A DNA stretch of 64,000 nucleotides from Brachypterus glaber (lineage: Eukaryota > Arthropoda > Insecta > Coleoptera > Kateretidae), in the NCBI GenBank assembly GCA_958510825.1, contig OY294049.1, positions 37,414,774-37,478,773 of the forward strand. The letters run 5' to 3'. Shown here one piece after another: positions 26,101 to 35,622 of the stretch. Every line of letters starts with the position of its first letter. The stretch's first letter is position 1. The translations under genes were made by a program, and so were the position numbers. Under the pieces are notes generated by a model that was given only the letters and a program-made list of their open reading frames with translations, was not told the origin of the DNA and did not search any database.

Positions 26101-28255
26101 AGGTAAAATTTATTATTTATAACGCTTGCAGTAAAAATTGTATGTTATATTCAGAGGAAAAGTAATTTTCTTATCTTATTTGTTGTTGCCGTACTCGCTT
26201 CGCTTTTTTTACTTTCCTTCCAGTAAAAATATGTATTATTTACAGACTACAGACACAACTGCCCCCATAAACCGAGGCCTGGATTTCTCAAATAGTACCC
26301 CAGTAAAAATGGAAACCGACGGCGTCAACAACGCGTTCCAAACCACAACGACGCCCACATCGACGCCAAACTCAATTTCAAAAGGCCTGTCGCTTACGCC
26401 CGATTTAAAGACTTCCTCGCTCAGCGTGTCCACAGCGGCGGTGGCCGCCATGGGGGCCACTGGGATGAACGGAATTGGGATATCGAGCACCGCAGGGTCG
26501 GCTCCAACGGCCATGTACCGGCCGAATTTCTCGCAGGCTTTCCAAAGAGCAGGGCCGTATCCCTTGTTTCCTGGAGCCACGCCTTTTGGAGCAGGAGCGG
26601 GAATTCTCACAAATGGTGAATAAAATTTTATATTACGTAAAAAATACAAAAAATAAAATAAAAAATCGTTTTTTTTTTAATAAAATTTAAAAAAATCAAA
26701 AAGATATTACAGTAATTTTGTTTATACGATTTATCACAAACATAAAACAGTATTTATCCGCTTTTTCTTTCTAACCCATATTTTTACCAGTTCAATCGCA
26801 TAAGAATCCTATAGTCCAAAGAGTGACCGCAAAAAAAAAGAGTTTTTTTTAAGCCTCTTTTTCAACATCTGTAACTTCGATTGGAATTGATAAAATGTAA
26901 CGTATAAGTGCTCAAAATTTTTGTTTGGTCACGAACTTGTGCAAAAAGCAAGATTTATTCTTCTAGAAGCTAAACATCCCCTTGAATTAAATTTTATATC
27001 AAACTTTCTCACATTTTATTAAACATAACTGACTGGATCCCTTTAACTCGATTTTTCTTGAGATACTTTATGATTTACTTTTTTGGTGCTTGGAGGGTAG
27101 TTTAACCCTCTTGGGGGGGGGTTGGATTTTCATCAAATTCAAGAGTGGTACCCCTTTACGTGTTTTTGTGTTTTTTAGGTTTTATATTACAGAAAAATGT
27201 GTTTTATTTTAAATATTTTGGATTTTTTATTTTTTAATCTTCTTAAAGGGGTTTGGACTTTTGAAGTGGCAGACACCATTCTAAATAAATTTTCTTGTAT
27301 TTTTTACTAAATACTTAACAAAAAGGTCCAGGGACAGGATTTATTTTAATTTAATAACTTAATAATTATTAATTTGGCAGTTCTTGGGTGTTGGAAACGT
27401 ACAAAAAACAATATGTTTTGCCGACTAGTTTCGTTTATTGTATATAAACTTTCTCAAGGCTGTAAAACGAACCGAAAAATGTTTTAGGTACAAAACATAA
27501 CTTTTTTATGTAATTTTTGGGTTTAGTTACAGGTATTTTTTTTCTTATACATAATTACATTTAATTTAAAACTAGTGATGTTCACAATCTGAAAAATGAG
27601 GGGGGGGTTTAATTGTTTTTCATTCTTATAATATCCCAAAGCAAGCACCTTTTTTATATAATTTTTTTAGGTTAGTTTTATTTTTGACAAAGTTTTTTAT
27701 GATTAACCGATAAGTCATAAAAAACTTTGTTAAAAATAAAACTAACCTAACCTGCTTTGGGATATTATAAGAATAAAAAACAATTAACCCCCCTTCTTTT
27801 TTAGATTGTGAACACCACTAGTTTTAAATTAAATGTAATTATATATAAGAAAAAAAAATCCTATAACTAAACCCAAAAATTACATAGTAAAGGTTATGTT
27901 TTGTACCTAAAACATTTTTCGTTTTGTTTTACAGCCTTGAGAAAGTTTATATACAATAAACAAAACTAGTTGGCAAACCATATTGTTTTTTGTACGTTTC
28001 CAACACCCAACAACCGCAAAATTAATAAAACATAGGAACGAGATAACTCAAATATTAATAATTATTGTTAATTATTGTTAACTTATTTTAGGGCCTGCGG
28101 ATCTGAGTATTAAACAGAAGCCACTGCTAAACCACAAACTGAGTACCGGAGAAATGTCAGCCGTAAGACAGCTGATTACAGGATATCGCGAATCCGCAGC
28201 GTTCCTGCTGAGATCTGCCGACGAACTAGAACAGTTGTTACTGCAACAACAGTAA
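14967..28255 (+). CDS. NOL4: NOL4-like (nucleolar protein 4) gene, 3' portion, 8 coding exons
   Basis: Joined exons 14967-15015, 17935-18012, 21288-21430, 24292-24435, 24954-25160, 25956-26102, 26246-26615 and 28092-28255 give 1302 nt, i.e. 433 residues plus TAA, with every junction GT-AG and every phase compatible. Seen: a Gly/Ala-rich N-terminal part, an acidic Glu/Asp run, then a block beginning [18 protein letters not shown] and rich in Arg/Lys, a segment with [10 protein letters not shown] and AKRMRL, a Ser/Thr/Ala/Pro-rich stretch, and a C-terminus containing [18 protein letters not shown]. The three conserved blocks match vertebrate NOL4/NOL4L in the same order. Known: NOL4 proteins are nuclear/nucleolar and enriched in nervous tissue; their molecular activity is poorly defined. 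No start codon is seen upstream of 14967, so the 5' end is missing from the window. Basic clusters in exon 5 could serve as nuclear localisation signals (inference). Introns are swollen by repeats. Confidence 0.88.
17177..17318. mobile_element. Foldback MITE, TAA-flanked
   Basis: 142 bp with inverted termini AGGCCTATCCAGAA and arms of about 50 bp, flanked by TAA. Three-base TWA duplications fit PIF/Harbinger, though TA would also fit. Confidence 0.65.
17419..17721 (+). mobile_element. Twin-hairpin MITE, copy 3, 3'-truncated
   Basis: Same start as copy 1. The first hairpin has lost one arm, and the element stops directly after the second hairpin. Located in the intron before NOL4-like exon b. 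Confidence 0.65.
17935..18012 (+). CDS. NOL4: NOL4-like exon b (78 nt)
   Basis: The acceptor is TTGTACAG and the donor AAG|GTAAAC. It encodes a stretch containing [18 protein letters not shown]. Two bases complete the codon from the exon before and one base passes on. A 231-bp foldback begins only about 60 bp after the donor. Confidence 0.68.
18075..18305. repeat. Perfect foldback with hammerhead-like motifs in both arms
   Basis: Arms of about 103 bp (18075-18177 and 18203-18305) are essentially identical, with a 25-bp loop. Each arm has CTGAAGA, a GGA/TCC stem, GAAAGCGCTA and GGC pairing with an upstream GCC. It lies in a NOL4-like intron and probably represents head-to-head termini of another Penelope lineage. 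Confidence 0.75.
18209..18246 (+). ncRNA. Hammerhead-like motif, second sequence version
   Basis: The CUGAAGA core, short stem II GGA/UCC, GAAA, a self-complementary AGC/GCU stem III and stem I GCC/GGC. The stems differ from the other Penelope copies while pairing is kept. Confidence 0.4.
18378..18731. mobile_element. Shared-core TA MITE, both ends of the CAGGGTGATCAG type
   Basis: TA-flanked, 354 bp. Inverted termini are CRGGGTGATCAGTAACTGGC followed by the common core (AAAGGTTGGTCCRGAAATG). Confidence 0.75.
18891..19383 (+). repeat. Dispersed repeat with hairpin ends, copy 1
   Basis: About 490 bp, starting with a CTCTTATAAGCTCATAATC hairpin and ending with a large hairpin of GTTTTTAGCGCACTAGTAC. 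A direct copy lies at 63205-63701. Confidence 0.7.
19384..20470. other. Intronic AT-rich DNA with an ATT microsatellite
   Basis: (TTA)n runs at about 19548-19571. An open frame over it is a chance reading through the repeat. Nothing else is recognised. Confidence 0.4.
20471..20790. repeat. TTGGTTGACCTTAGTATCACGC-type repeat interrupted by a hAT MITE
   Basis: Shares GGTTGATTGACCTTAGTATC and CCAGACAAATTTTTGTTATT with copies at 24475-24640, 44800-44930 and, inverted, about 47590-47790. The family looks like a short dispersed element. This copy is split at 20527. Confidence 0.5.
20527..20678. mobile_element. Nested hAT MITE (CACTGGCGGATTTA / CAGGGGCGGATTTA ends)
   Basis: 152 bp. Flanks CTTGCAAG (20519-20526) and CTCGCAAG (20679-20686) match at 7 of 8 positions, as expected for an aged hAT duplication. 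Confidence 0.78.
21110..21223. repeat. Foldback, 114 bp, before NOL4-like exon c
   Basis: TATGGCACTCATGGGTAAAC pairs imperfectly with GTTTACCCACTAGTACCATA-like sequence across a 24-bp loop. It ends about 65 bp before the acceptor. Confidence 0.55.
21288..21430 (+). CDS. NOL4: NOL4-like exon c (143 nt)
   Basis: The acceptor is AATATAG and the donor TCT|GTAAGT. It is open in the required frame and includes [19 protein letters not shown]. The composition is more GC-rich than the flanking introns. It ends in phase 0. Confidence 0.72.
21863..21895 (-). ncRNA. Degenerate hammerhead-like terminus
   Basis: On the minus strand: UUGAAAA where CUGANGA is expected, then stem II GCCUU/AAGGC, GAAAC and GUU, with UUUG/CAAA able to form stem I. 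The core is mutated, so it is probably a dead relic. Confidence 0.3.
22263..22330 (+). repeat. Isolated mariner-like end
   Basis: TA then CAGGGTGTTCTTTTTAACC. No partner terminus was found nearby. Confidence 0.35.
22430..23080. mobile_element. AACCGACTTC-type dispersed repeat, copy 2
   Basis: Closely follows copy 1 for about 600 bp. It differs by a small insertion near 22800 and a replaced segment that holds the TGACGTCA hairpin. The distal inverted-repeat part of copy 1 is absent. Confidence 0.6.
22951..22987. promoter_or_regulatory. Perfect hairpin bearing two TGACGTCA (CRE) palindromes
   Basis: TGACGTCACAACGCA, 7-bp loop, and the exact complement. Each arm carries a full CRE octamer. It lies inside a dispersed repeat, so any regulatory role is uncertain. 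Confidence 0.45.
23081..24291 (+). other. Intron before NOL4-like exon d
   Basis: AT-rich with A/T homopolymer runs (24060-24180). A minus-strand open frame at 23043-23345 has slightly higher complexity but no recognised domain. Confidence 0.35.
24292..24435 (+). CDS. NOL4: NOL4-like exon d, acidic stretch (144 nt)
   Basis: A long T-run ending TTTCAG precedes it and AAT|GTAAGT follows. The 48 codons include [14 protein letters not shown] and end with [10 protein letters not shown]. In NOL4 a similar acidic segment and an ERLKAFN-type sequence lie directly before the MFVRLF block, so order and junction agree with the family. Confidence 0.85.
24475..24640. repeat. TTGGTTGACCTTACTGTCACGC-type repeat copy
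   Basis: Matches the family seen at 20.5 and 44.8 kb, including GGCCAGACAAGTTTTTATTATT at its end. It begins about 40 bp after NOL4-like exon d. Confidence 0.5.
24954..25160 (+). CDS. NOL4: NOL4-like exon e, most conserved block (207 nt)
   Basis: The acceptor is TTTTCAG and the donor GCT|GTAAGT; 69 codons in phase 0. It opens with [18 protein letters not shown] and continues with a Gln/Ile-rich helix and a basic segment around [15 protein letters not shown]. This is the strongest match to vertebrate NOL4/NOL4L. The ATG at 24954 is an internal Met, since the reading frame is supplied by exon d. Confidence 0.93.
25268..25799. repeat. Long imperfect foldback in a NOL4-like intron
   Basis: GTGCCATTTTTTGCACCGCTGA at the left and its complement at the right, with arms of about 250 bp around an AT-rich loop. 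It fills most of the 795-bp intron between exons e and f. Confidence 0.65.
25956..26102 (+). CDS. NOL4: NOL4-like exon f (147 nt)
   Basis: The acceptor is TTGTTGCAG and the donor CAG|GTAAAA; 49 codons in phase 0. It carries [18 protein letters not shown] and then AKRMRL, aligning with the HLTS...ESILASACE...KRMRL segment of vertebrate NOL4. A foldback of about 530 bp fills most of the intron before it. Confidence 0.9.
26246..26615 (+). CDS. NOL4: NOL4-like exon g, low-complexity Ser/Thr/Ala/Pro region (370 nt)
   Basis: The acceptor is ATTTACAG and the donor is GTGAAT after AATG. It is clearly more GC-rich than its surroundings. It encodes a Thr/Ser/Ala/Gly/Pro-rich linker with few stable secondary-structure signals and ends near AGAGILTN. 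One base carries over and completes a Gly codon with the last exon. Antisense open frames here are shadows. Confidence 0.85.
27366..28026. repeat. 660-bp foldback in the last NOL4-like intron
   Basis: Arms of about 320 bp with high identity, terminal TTGGGTGTTGGAAACGTAC, meeting at a short loop near 27705. No target duplication is evident. Confidence 0.78.
28092..28255 (+). CDS. NOL4: NOL4-like terminal exon and stop
   Basis: The acceptor is TTATTTTAG. It encodes [10 protein letters not shown] and then [19 protein letters not shown] followed by [12 protein letters not shown] and TAA. The C-terminal [17 protein letters not shown] signature is characteristic of NOL4 proteins. CAG/CAA repeats continue briefly into the 3' UTR. 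A 660-bp foldback ends about 65 bp before the acceptor. Confidence 0.92.
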
Positions 28256-31200
28256 TTTAACAACAGCAACAAAAGTTATAGATTTTTTAGAATTTTATTA
28301 AATTGGACTATTATTGAAAAGCAGGAGATGAATTACTGGGGAGTGTTAGGCATTCTTCTTTTTCTCTGAGCGAGTTTACATTTGGCAATAAATTCGGTGA
28401 ATTGAGAGATTTAAATAATATCGGATTTTTTTCTATAAAAACACTTTTTTATCTAACTAACTAGTTAATATTTTAGCAAATGCCTTTTCATTTGGGGTTT
28501 CTTTCCTAAAATCAATTAAAGAAATTGTTTTTTTTTAATAAAATTCTACTTTTTCAATGCATATTAATAAATATGTCAATTTAATTTTTACGCATTAAGT
28601 GACTACTATATACAAATAAACAGTTTTTTTTTATTTTAATCTTGCTCGATCTTGCCAATATAAGTTTTAAAAACAAAACGGAGGCGAGTTTTATAGAAAA
28701 AAAACCGATATCACTCCACGTTTAATCCGCCTAAAATGTAAATGATGTAAACCCCGCTTATATTAATCTCTAGATCTCTCGCAAAATTTTAGAAACTAAA
28801 TCAGTGCAAAATCAGAAAAAAATACGGTGTATTTTTTTATTTTTTGTACTCATTGGTAAGAAAATTAGCTAAAATGTACCAGGTACATTGTATCTCATAG
28901 ATCGTAAATATTTTAAAAATTTTAATAAATTATTTTTATTATAAACCAAAAGCCTTCATTTTATTTACTAAAGTAAAAACTAAAAGAACAAAAAAGCTTT
29001 AAGATGCAAAATTGAATGATTGAGACTAACCAATATCTAAACTCTGTAAATATTCTCCTACCTTCAAGTGATTCATTGGTAAAATTTTAAAAGACCTGTT
29101 TGTTTAAATATTGTGAGGAATTTGTTAGTCAAATGCCATAATATGGCATGTTATGCCAGAATATGACTTATTTATGTACTATAGTTTAAATAAAAAAATT
29201 GCCTTGTACCACATTATTTATATCGTTTTTTTTCTGCATTTAAATTTTAGTGGACCTGAAAATTTGTAAAGTTAATACATATTATACATGGTGTTTTTTT
29301 TTTTAATGTCAGTTAAAGCGATAGGATTTCTATGAGCAAACTTTCAGAAAAAGTCTAGCACTTTAAATAACCTATAAAAGAGTCATTAAAAAAATGACAC
29401 TGTATGTTTCTCCTTCGCCATAATTGTAATATGTATGGCAAACATACAGTATGTTAAAAGTATATTTCATTTTATACCCAAACTCCATTAATATGCAATT
29501 TTTGGATATATGTTTTGTTTTTTTTTTATTATTTTGTGCAATAACAACCTCAGATGAGTAGTTGTGTTAAATCGTTTTGTACAGGGTGTTATATATTTAA
29601 CGAAAAGTCACTCCAAAGCACGAGTGAAATAGCACGATCACTATCACAGTATAAACCAAAACTATGGCAAAGAAAATTGAGACATAAAATATGATTTTAT
29701 AAAACATTTTTGTCACTTTAAGAAAATCTTAAAAAAAAACATTCAAAAAGATTTATTTTAAGTTACAAATACATTTTATAATTGTTCTAGATTTTTCAAA
29801 AATTAAAGTTTAATGTTTTTGCCATATTTGGATACTACTGTACCTAAATTTTTAAAATGATGTACTTTGTTTTTCACTGTTATATATAAAATTGTAAATA
29901 AATTAATTAGTTAAAAAAAAAAGAAATTAAAATTTTGCTACTTATTATAGAAGAGATATGCTGAATTTATGTACAAAAAAAAAGGTTTCCTAAAAATAAG
30001 TAAAATTATTTATTTATAGAGTTAGACGACTATTATATACAGGGGGAAATTTTATTATATTTGATATAAATGTTGAGAATTTATTAGTCCAAACCAAAGA
30101 TGATTGTAAATATCTTTAAACAAAAATTTAACTTCGATAATAAAAATAAATATCGCTGTTTTAAGTAAAAAAATCCTTGTAAATTAAGCACGTATAAAAT
30201 AGGTTTCTTTTCATTATTAAATACAAATGTAAAACTATATTTTGTAAAATTAAATTAAAATAAGCGCCTAAACAGGCTGAATTTTGAATATTTTGAATAA
30301 AATAAAATATTAAAACATCAATACTTTTTTTATAAAAGAGGCTACTTACTTTTGGAGGTTTTTTATAGACCATGGTAAACTCATTCTGGTAACTTACTCT
30401 AAAACCAACAATTTTAGACCAAAAATTTTTAGTCGGTTCAATCAAGCCAATCGTTTTTTTTTTGTTTTTAAAAAAGGGTCGACTTCTCGCGTGACCACCT
30501 TTTGATTAAATTAACCAATTCAAGAAAAGTTAAGAATATAAAAGAAACGTTTTTCCATGCTTGACGAAAATTCTCCAAAAGTGAACCGTGATAACTGATG
30601 AGTATAAATTTTTTTTTTTTATTATTTTGTATAAAAATATTCTTAAAGTTCTTAATGTTTTTTTTATTAACAAAATGTTTTTTAAGAGTCTGAATGATCT
30701 GTAACATATTTTGGAATAATTCAAAAAATGTGAATTTAAATTAACATTTTAAAATATTTTTTCTTCAAGCATATTAAATCGTGTAAAACCGTTAATAGAT
30801 AGAGTAGCTCTATTTATATTTCTTTAAAAAAAATATAACCAAATAGTAAATAAGTTCAGCTAACCCAGTATTGTGTTATCTTGAAGAAAAATAAGACTTT
30901 TTTACATTAAACTTGATTTTCACGTTTGGAGAAAAAATATCATGTTTTATTTGACACGTCCGAAGTTTTCTGTAGTCGTCGGTAAAATTTACCTACTGCA
31001 GACTTACTATAAAATGTATAATTTTACTACCAATTAGGGTTCCTGAATGATAACTTTTAATGTCAGTATCATTCAGGGGCCCTATTCTCAATAAAATAAC
31101 ATACAAATCATTCATCTATTGTGTATACACTCTTAAGTATAATTTGTTAGCGTGCTGTCTACTCTCGAATGTTTACTCTCAGGTATACAGAGGTGTGGAG

Positions 31201-31735
31201 GTGATACGAATTCTACTTCTGAGTGTATACAAAATCTCCGGATTACCTGTAGTTAAAAAATTATTCTGTGATTGTTAGTAAGTGTGAACAGATACTGGAA
31301 ATATCAGGCGCTTATTAAATTTAATTAAAAATTAAATTTTATTAAACATTTTTTTATTTTTTGTTAACTATATGTATCTTTATGCATACATATGTATCTC
31401 TTTATGTATATTCAACATTCCATTGTATTTCTGAATGTATATAATTAAAATTGTATTTTGATCTGAGAACACTGCCAGATTTTGTGTATCAATAAATAAT
31501 GTCCACATTAATGTGTTTATTTCAATTATTTCAATTATTTTAAAAAAAAATTGGGTAAGTATAATTTTTATTTAAAAAGATTCATACTACATTAAAAAAA
31601 AAAAACAAAATGTGCCTTGTATAAAAATTTAAGTAACAGACCTTAAAAAAACTGCCTTTAACATTATTAAGTCAGCTCATATTCTTTATAAAAAGAAAAA
31701 TAATATAGGTAAGTTTTAAAGCAAAGTAAGAAATA
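28256..31735 (+). other. NOL4-like 3' UTR and downstream AT-rich flank
   Basis: No coding exon is seen. Several AATAAA signals follow the stop (for example 28387-28392), so the 3' end cannot be fixed. A TA-flanked mariner-like end, TA then CAGGGTGTTA, lies near 29580. Open frames at 30161-30724 are AT-rich and lack motifs. Confidence 0.4.
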
Positions 31736-32467
31736 CAGCCTGTTCCAGAACTCGCTTACCGAAATTTAAGAGGTGATTCTACATCCAAAAATATGAAAAA
31801 AAGTTTCTATAAAGGTTGGTCCGGAAATGAGCCCTAAGGGAGCTACGGCCCTTCGAAGATGACGTATTGAATGGGGAACAAAAAAAAGCATCAATAAAAT
31901 TTTAATGCTGCAGGGTGATTCTTCATTTAAAACTGAGCAAAAAAGTATTATACACCAAAACACCTAAATTTAATATTAAAGGAGTAATAGCCTTTTAAAA
32001 AGTAACGTTTTTGGTGGCACAAAATGTTACTTCCTCTTAATTGCATTTTTTTTTGATAACGGTTGCTACTACAGTGTTACACTATATGATATTTTATATG
32101 TATTTTTACTCTAGAAATCTATATTTTTTACAACAAATCCAAAAAACATACACATAGAAAAGTTTGGGGCAAAAATGTTTTAAGCCTCATATATTTTGTT
32201 CGTCTGGGCACGCCTCTGGATAAATTAAAAAAATAAATTATAATAAACTTATTGCCCTTATTAATACTAGTATACATGCAAAAGCTCGCCGCTCTAGCTT
32301 AAACGGTACCCGAGTTATTAATTAATAACCTTATTTTTATTACAATTTTAAAGGGGCCTAGATCCCTTAGGGCTCATTTCCGGACCAACCTTTATAGGAA
32401 CTTTTTTTATATTTTTGGATCTAGAATCACCTCTTAAATTTTGGCATGCCAGTTATGGATAACCCTG
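31736..32467 (+). mobile_element. Shared-core TA MITE with two different outer ends
   Basis: 732 bp, TA-flanked. The left end is CAGCCTGTTCCAGAACTCGC (as in the DUF4817 transposon). The right end, inverted, is CAGGGTTATCCATAACTGGC. Both continue into the same core. Confidence 0.8.
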
Positions 32468-33210
32468 TATGTATGTTTAATATGAAATTTTGTTATTATA
32501 CTATTTACAGAGAGTAGCGCTAGAATAGTATTATACGGTAGTTTCGAATTTTCCAAAATCGCCAAAAACGTCCTAGACAAAAAAATTTTGGATACAAATG
32601 TGTTTTATGAAAAAATAAGAAACTTTGATAATGTCCGTCTGTCCATCTGTCCGCCCATCTGATGTCACGTTTTTGTTAACACAATAACGAATAATCCGAT
32701 CGACTTGAAATTTCTATGAGGGGAGGATCCCTCCAAAAATAAAGTTATGGAGGTTAAAGTTAAACTTTTAAAAAATTGAACAAACTAGTTAGTTATCATT
32801 TAAAAAAAATATATATTTTTTTTAGTTTTAACCGACTTTCATTGACAGTATACGTATGAAATATAATAAAATATTACTTTTAGTTATTTTTTTAGATAAC
32901 TTTATTATAATTATTATATTAATATGGAACAATATAAGTAAGTAATGTTATATATTATCTAAGGTAAATAATGAGTTTTTTGCATCATAGACAAATACGA
33001 TTTTAAAATGTAATACATGTATGACCAAGATTAGATATTTATTTAAATCGATTTCAAAAGCAATTAATGCATCCAAGATTACACTACTTAACAAAAAAAA
33101 CACTTTCCCACAATTCTATACATTTTTTGGGTAATTAGACTTACTGAATCGGAATCTGTATATATTTCCACAATATTTCATTAGCTTGCGCAATGTCTTA
33201 TAAACGTTCA
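32468..33210. repeat. Flank with GTCCGTCTGTCC-type repeat remnant
   Basis: 32630-32840 holds GTCCGTCTGTCCATCTGTCC and later AACCGACTTTC, a composition common at the edges of insect non-LTR or DNA repeats. No gene is seen. Confidence 0.3.
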
Positions 33211-33350
33211 ATCCTGAGTGCGCATTAAGATAACTCCGGCCTGCCCCATCTTAGGAACAACTTTTATTATTGTTATTGAGTTTAGGGCCTTCGCCATTAA
33301 GTTTTGATAAGATGGGGCAGGGTGGAGTTATGTTAATGCGCACGCAGGGT
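33211..33350. mobile_element. Small inverted-repeat element
   Basis: Arms of about 38 bp, CCTGMGTGCGCATTAASATA followed by ACTCC and GCCCCATCTTA, with a 54-bp loop. The small open frames here are readings of the arms. Confidence 0.6.
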
Positions 33351-34727
33351 CGAATATTTATGAGAAATTGTAACACTCCACTTGAATACAGTATAGTATG
33401 GAAACTTATAACAGTTATAAATTCAGAAATAAAAAAAAGTTTTTGGATTTGACAAAAAAAGGGTATTGCTTTTTTGTTGGTTTTTCTTGCGTTTTGTTTT
33501 TTGGTCGGTTTGAGCTTTTGGAAGGAAACATTCACCAGTGATTCTTCTGATGAATATGTAGGCGATCAAGGGTTAATACTATTTACTAGGGTGGGCTGAT
33601 AAATTGAAATCTGGAATTTCAAAACGCAATACCCGCCAAAATGTGACTTCTAATATGCCTAATGTGTGTGCAAAAGCAGAATCAGATTAAAGGTCATCTT
33701 AAGCCCTCTACAAAGCATTTAATATTAATGAAAATATCGTATTTTTTCACATTTGTAATGTATACACAGCGTGTCAAAAGTCCGCCTCCCCCCATTAACT
33801 TTTGAAAGGCTTAAGATATCAACTTGAAATTAGGAACACATAAATAACATAACCCAAATATTTTTTTGGTATATATTTTGTGTGCTTAGGGGGCAAGATG
33901 GTGACAGGGGGCAAAGGGGGATTTTTTTTAACAGAAACGGGTCGTGTGGTACATCATTTTAAAGCTTATAAAATTCTCTATTTGCCCACATATTGCCCAC
34001 ATATATTTTTTTTTTCGGAGCAATTTTTAGGGTTATTCGCGTAAGAGTTAAATCACGTAAAATAACACCACAAAGCAGAATAAAGAGTGGCTTAAAATAT
34101 GGCCTATGATGTTTGTAAATATTATTTTCGGTTGTAAAACTTATTTGTTTTTGCAATAAAACAGTTTTTGCATCTTTCTTATTAAGTTTTCTTATTTTTA
34201 TTTTTGTTTAACATATTTCCTAAAAGTTACAAAATGTACACCTTTGTAGAGGGCACTAAAATTGAAAAAATAAATAAAATAAACTTTTTTTCTCTTTGCA
34301 AGACGCATCTATTGGATTTTCAAATTAAAAAAAAATTAAACACCTATATAGGAACGGCCCACGCTACTATTCACAGATCATAAAAGATGCAAGGTATATA
34401 AAAATAATATATTATAAATTATATTTATCAAATATTAATGTAAATATGTAGGTATGTATTATATTTTAAGTTAAAAAAAATCCTTACGAAAGATTAGATA
34501 TCAAAAAATTAACGATAATAAATATTATCAATTCTTGTTCAATATTTGATTTTAATAGAAAAATATCTAGCGCAGAAATAAATTGATTTTATTAAAACAA
34601 AAAACATTCATAATAGTATGAAGCCCTAAACAAATGTGTTAAATCTATTTATGCTGGTGAATAGGAAATATTTCGTATTTTTTACAAAAACTCCAAGTAA
34701 GTAGGTACCTAACAGTCATTTCATACT
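33351..34727. other. Non-coding; fragment related to the 46.1-kb MITE
   Basis: 33765-33930 begins TA then CACAGCGTGTCAAAAG and its complement carries GCCCCCTGTCACCATCTTGC, resembling the interior of the element at 46145-46536. The remainder is unrecognised. Confidence 0.3.
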
Positions 34728-35318
34728 GTTACATAATAGTAATTATATACCAAGGTAGAGAAGACATTTTATTTTATAGCCGAGCGTATTAAATCCTGAG
34801 CAGCGAGGGATTTAAGAGTGCGAGGCTATAATAGTCTTCTCTACCGTAGTTTATAAATAATTTTTTTCACTACTAGCACTATTTAACTATTTTTATTCAA
34901 ATAATAAAATAAATTATTAATAGAAATGATATTTCTTGAAATTTTCATAAAAATCAAGTAGCCTTGATCAATGACATTTGCTCAAATAAATACTTTACAC
35001 TGACGTTTAAAAATTTAGATTTTTTTAACTTTTTTTTTTTCATAATATTTAGCTAATTATTGATTGTATGTATTAATTGGTAATAATTATAATTAATTAT
35101 ATGTAATAAATAAAAAGTTATTTAAAGCTACTTTCTTGGGTTTAACTAGCAAAAATTGCACAAAGAACTGAAACATCTAAAGTGACAGAAATCATTTGTT
35201 TATAAAATTTACTCCTACTAGGAGAGAAAAATTATTATTGCTATAGGTGAAGAAAATTGATTTCACAGTCTGAAAACATGATAAATAATGGTATGTTCTA
35301 GAGCTAGTAGTGAAAAAT
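34728..35318. mobile_element. Hairpin-headed element with CACTACTAGC ends, copy 1
   Basis: A hairpin (GGTAGAGAAGAC...GTCTTCTCTACC, 34754-34846) precedes TTTTTTTCACTACTAGCAC. The other end is GCTAGTAGTGAAAAATATT. A relative is at 59116-59935. Confidence 0.4.
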
Positions 35319-35429
35319 ATTACTTTATGCACCTAGTATGCGAACTAACTCTTTAAGGTTCGAACTTTTTTTGCTGATACGCCGTCTAGGCAAGAAATCA
35401 GACGAGAACACTAAATACAGTTCTCATAC

Positions 35430-35622
35430 GTGGTGCATATAATATTTTTTCTACTATTGGTAACTCCAAAAATCAGTTAAAAATAAAGTTTAAAAATTAT
35501 TTTGACACAGTTTGACATCATATTTAAAAGAATAGACAGTGTTTTTAAAAAATTAATTGTGTTTTTATTGAATATTTTTTTCTTGTTTTTTTTTTCTGTT
35601 AGTGTAAACGGATACAACAAAA
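35430..35622 (+). promoter_or_regulatory. Upstream region of the Hsp70-like gene
   Basis: A TATA-like CATATAATATT lies near 35437 and a T-rich tract precedes the ATG. No array of contiguous nGAAn/nTTCn units (heat-shock elements) was found by eye, so heat induction is not supported here. The transcription start is not determined. Confidence 0.25.

Noticed and set aside
26236..26649. Minus-strand gene of 137 residues
   Set aside because: It is the antisense shadow of GC-rich NOL4-like exon g.
35280..35622. Heat-shock elements upstream of the Hsp70-like gene
   Set aside because: AGAAC and GTTCT pieces occur but not as contiguous alternating nGAAn/nTTCn units.
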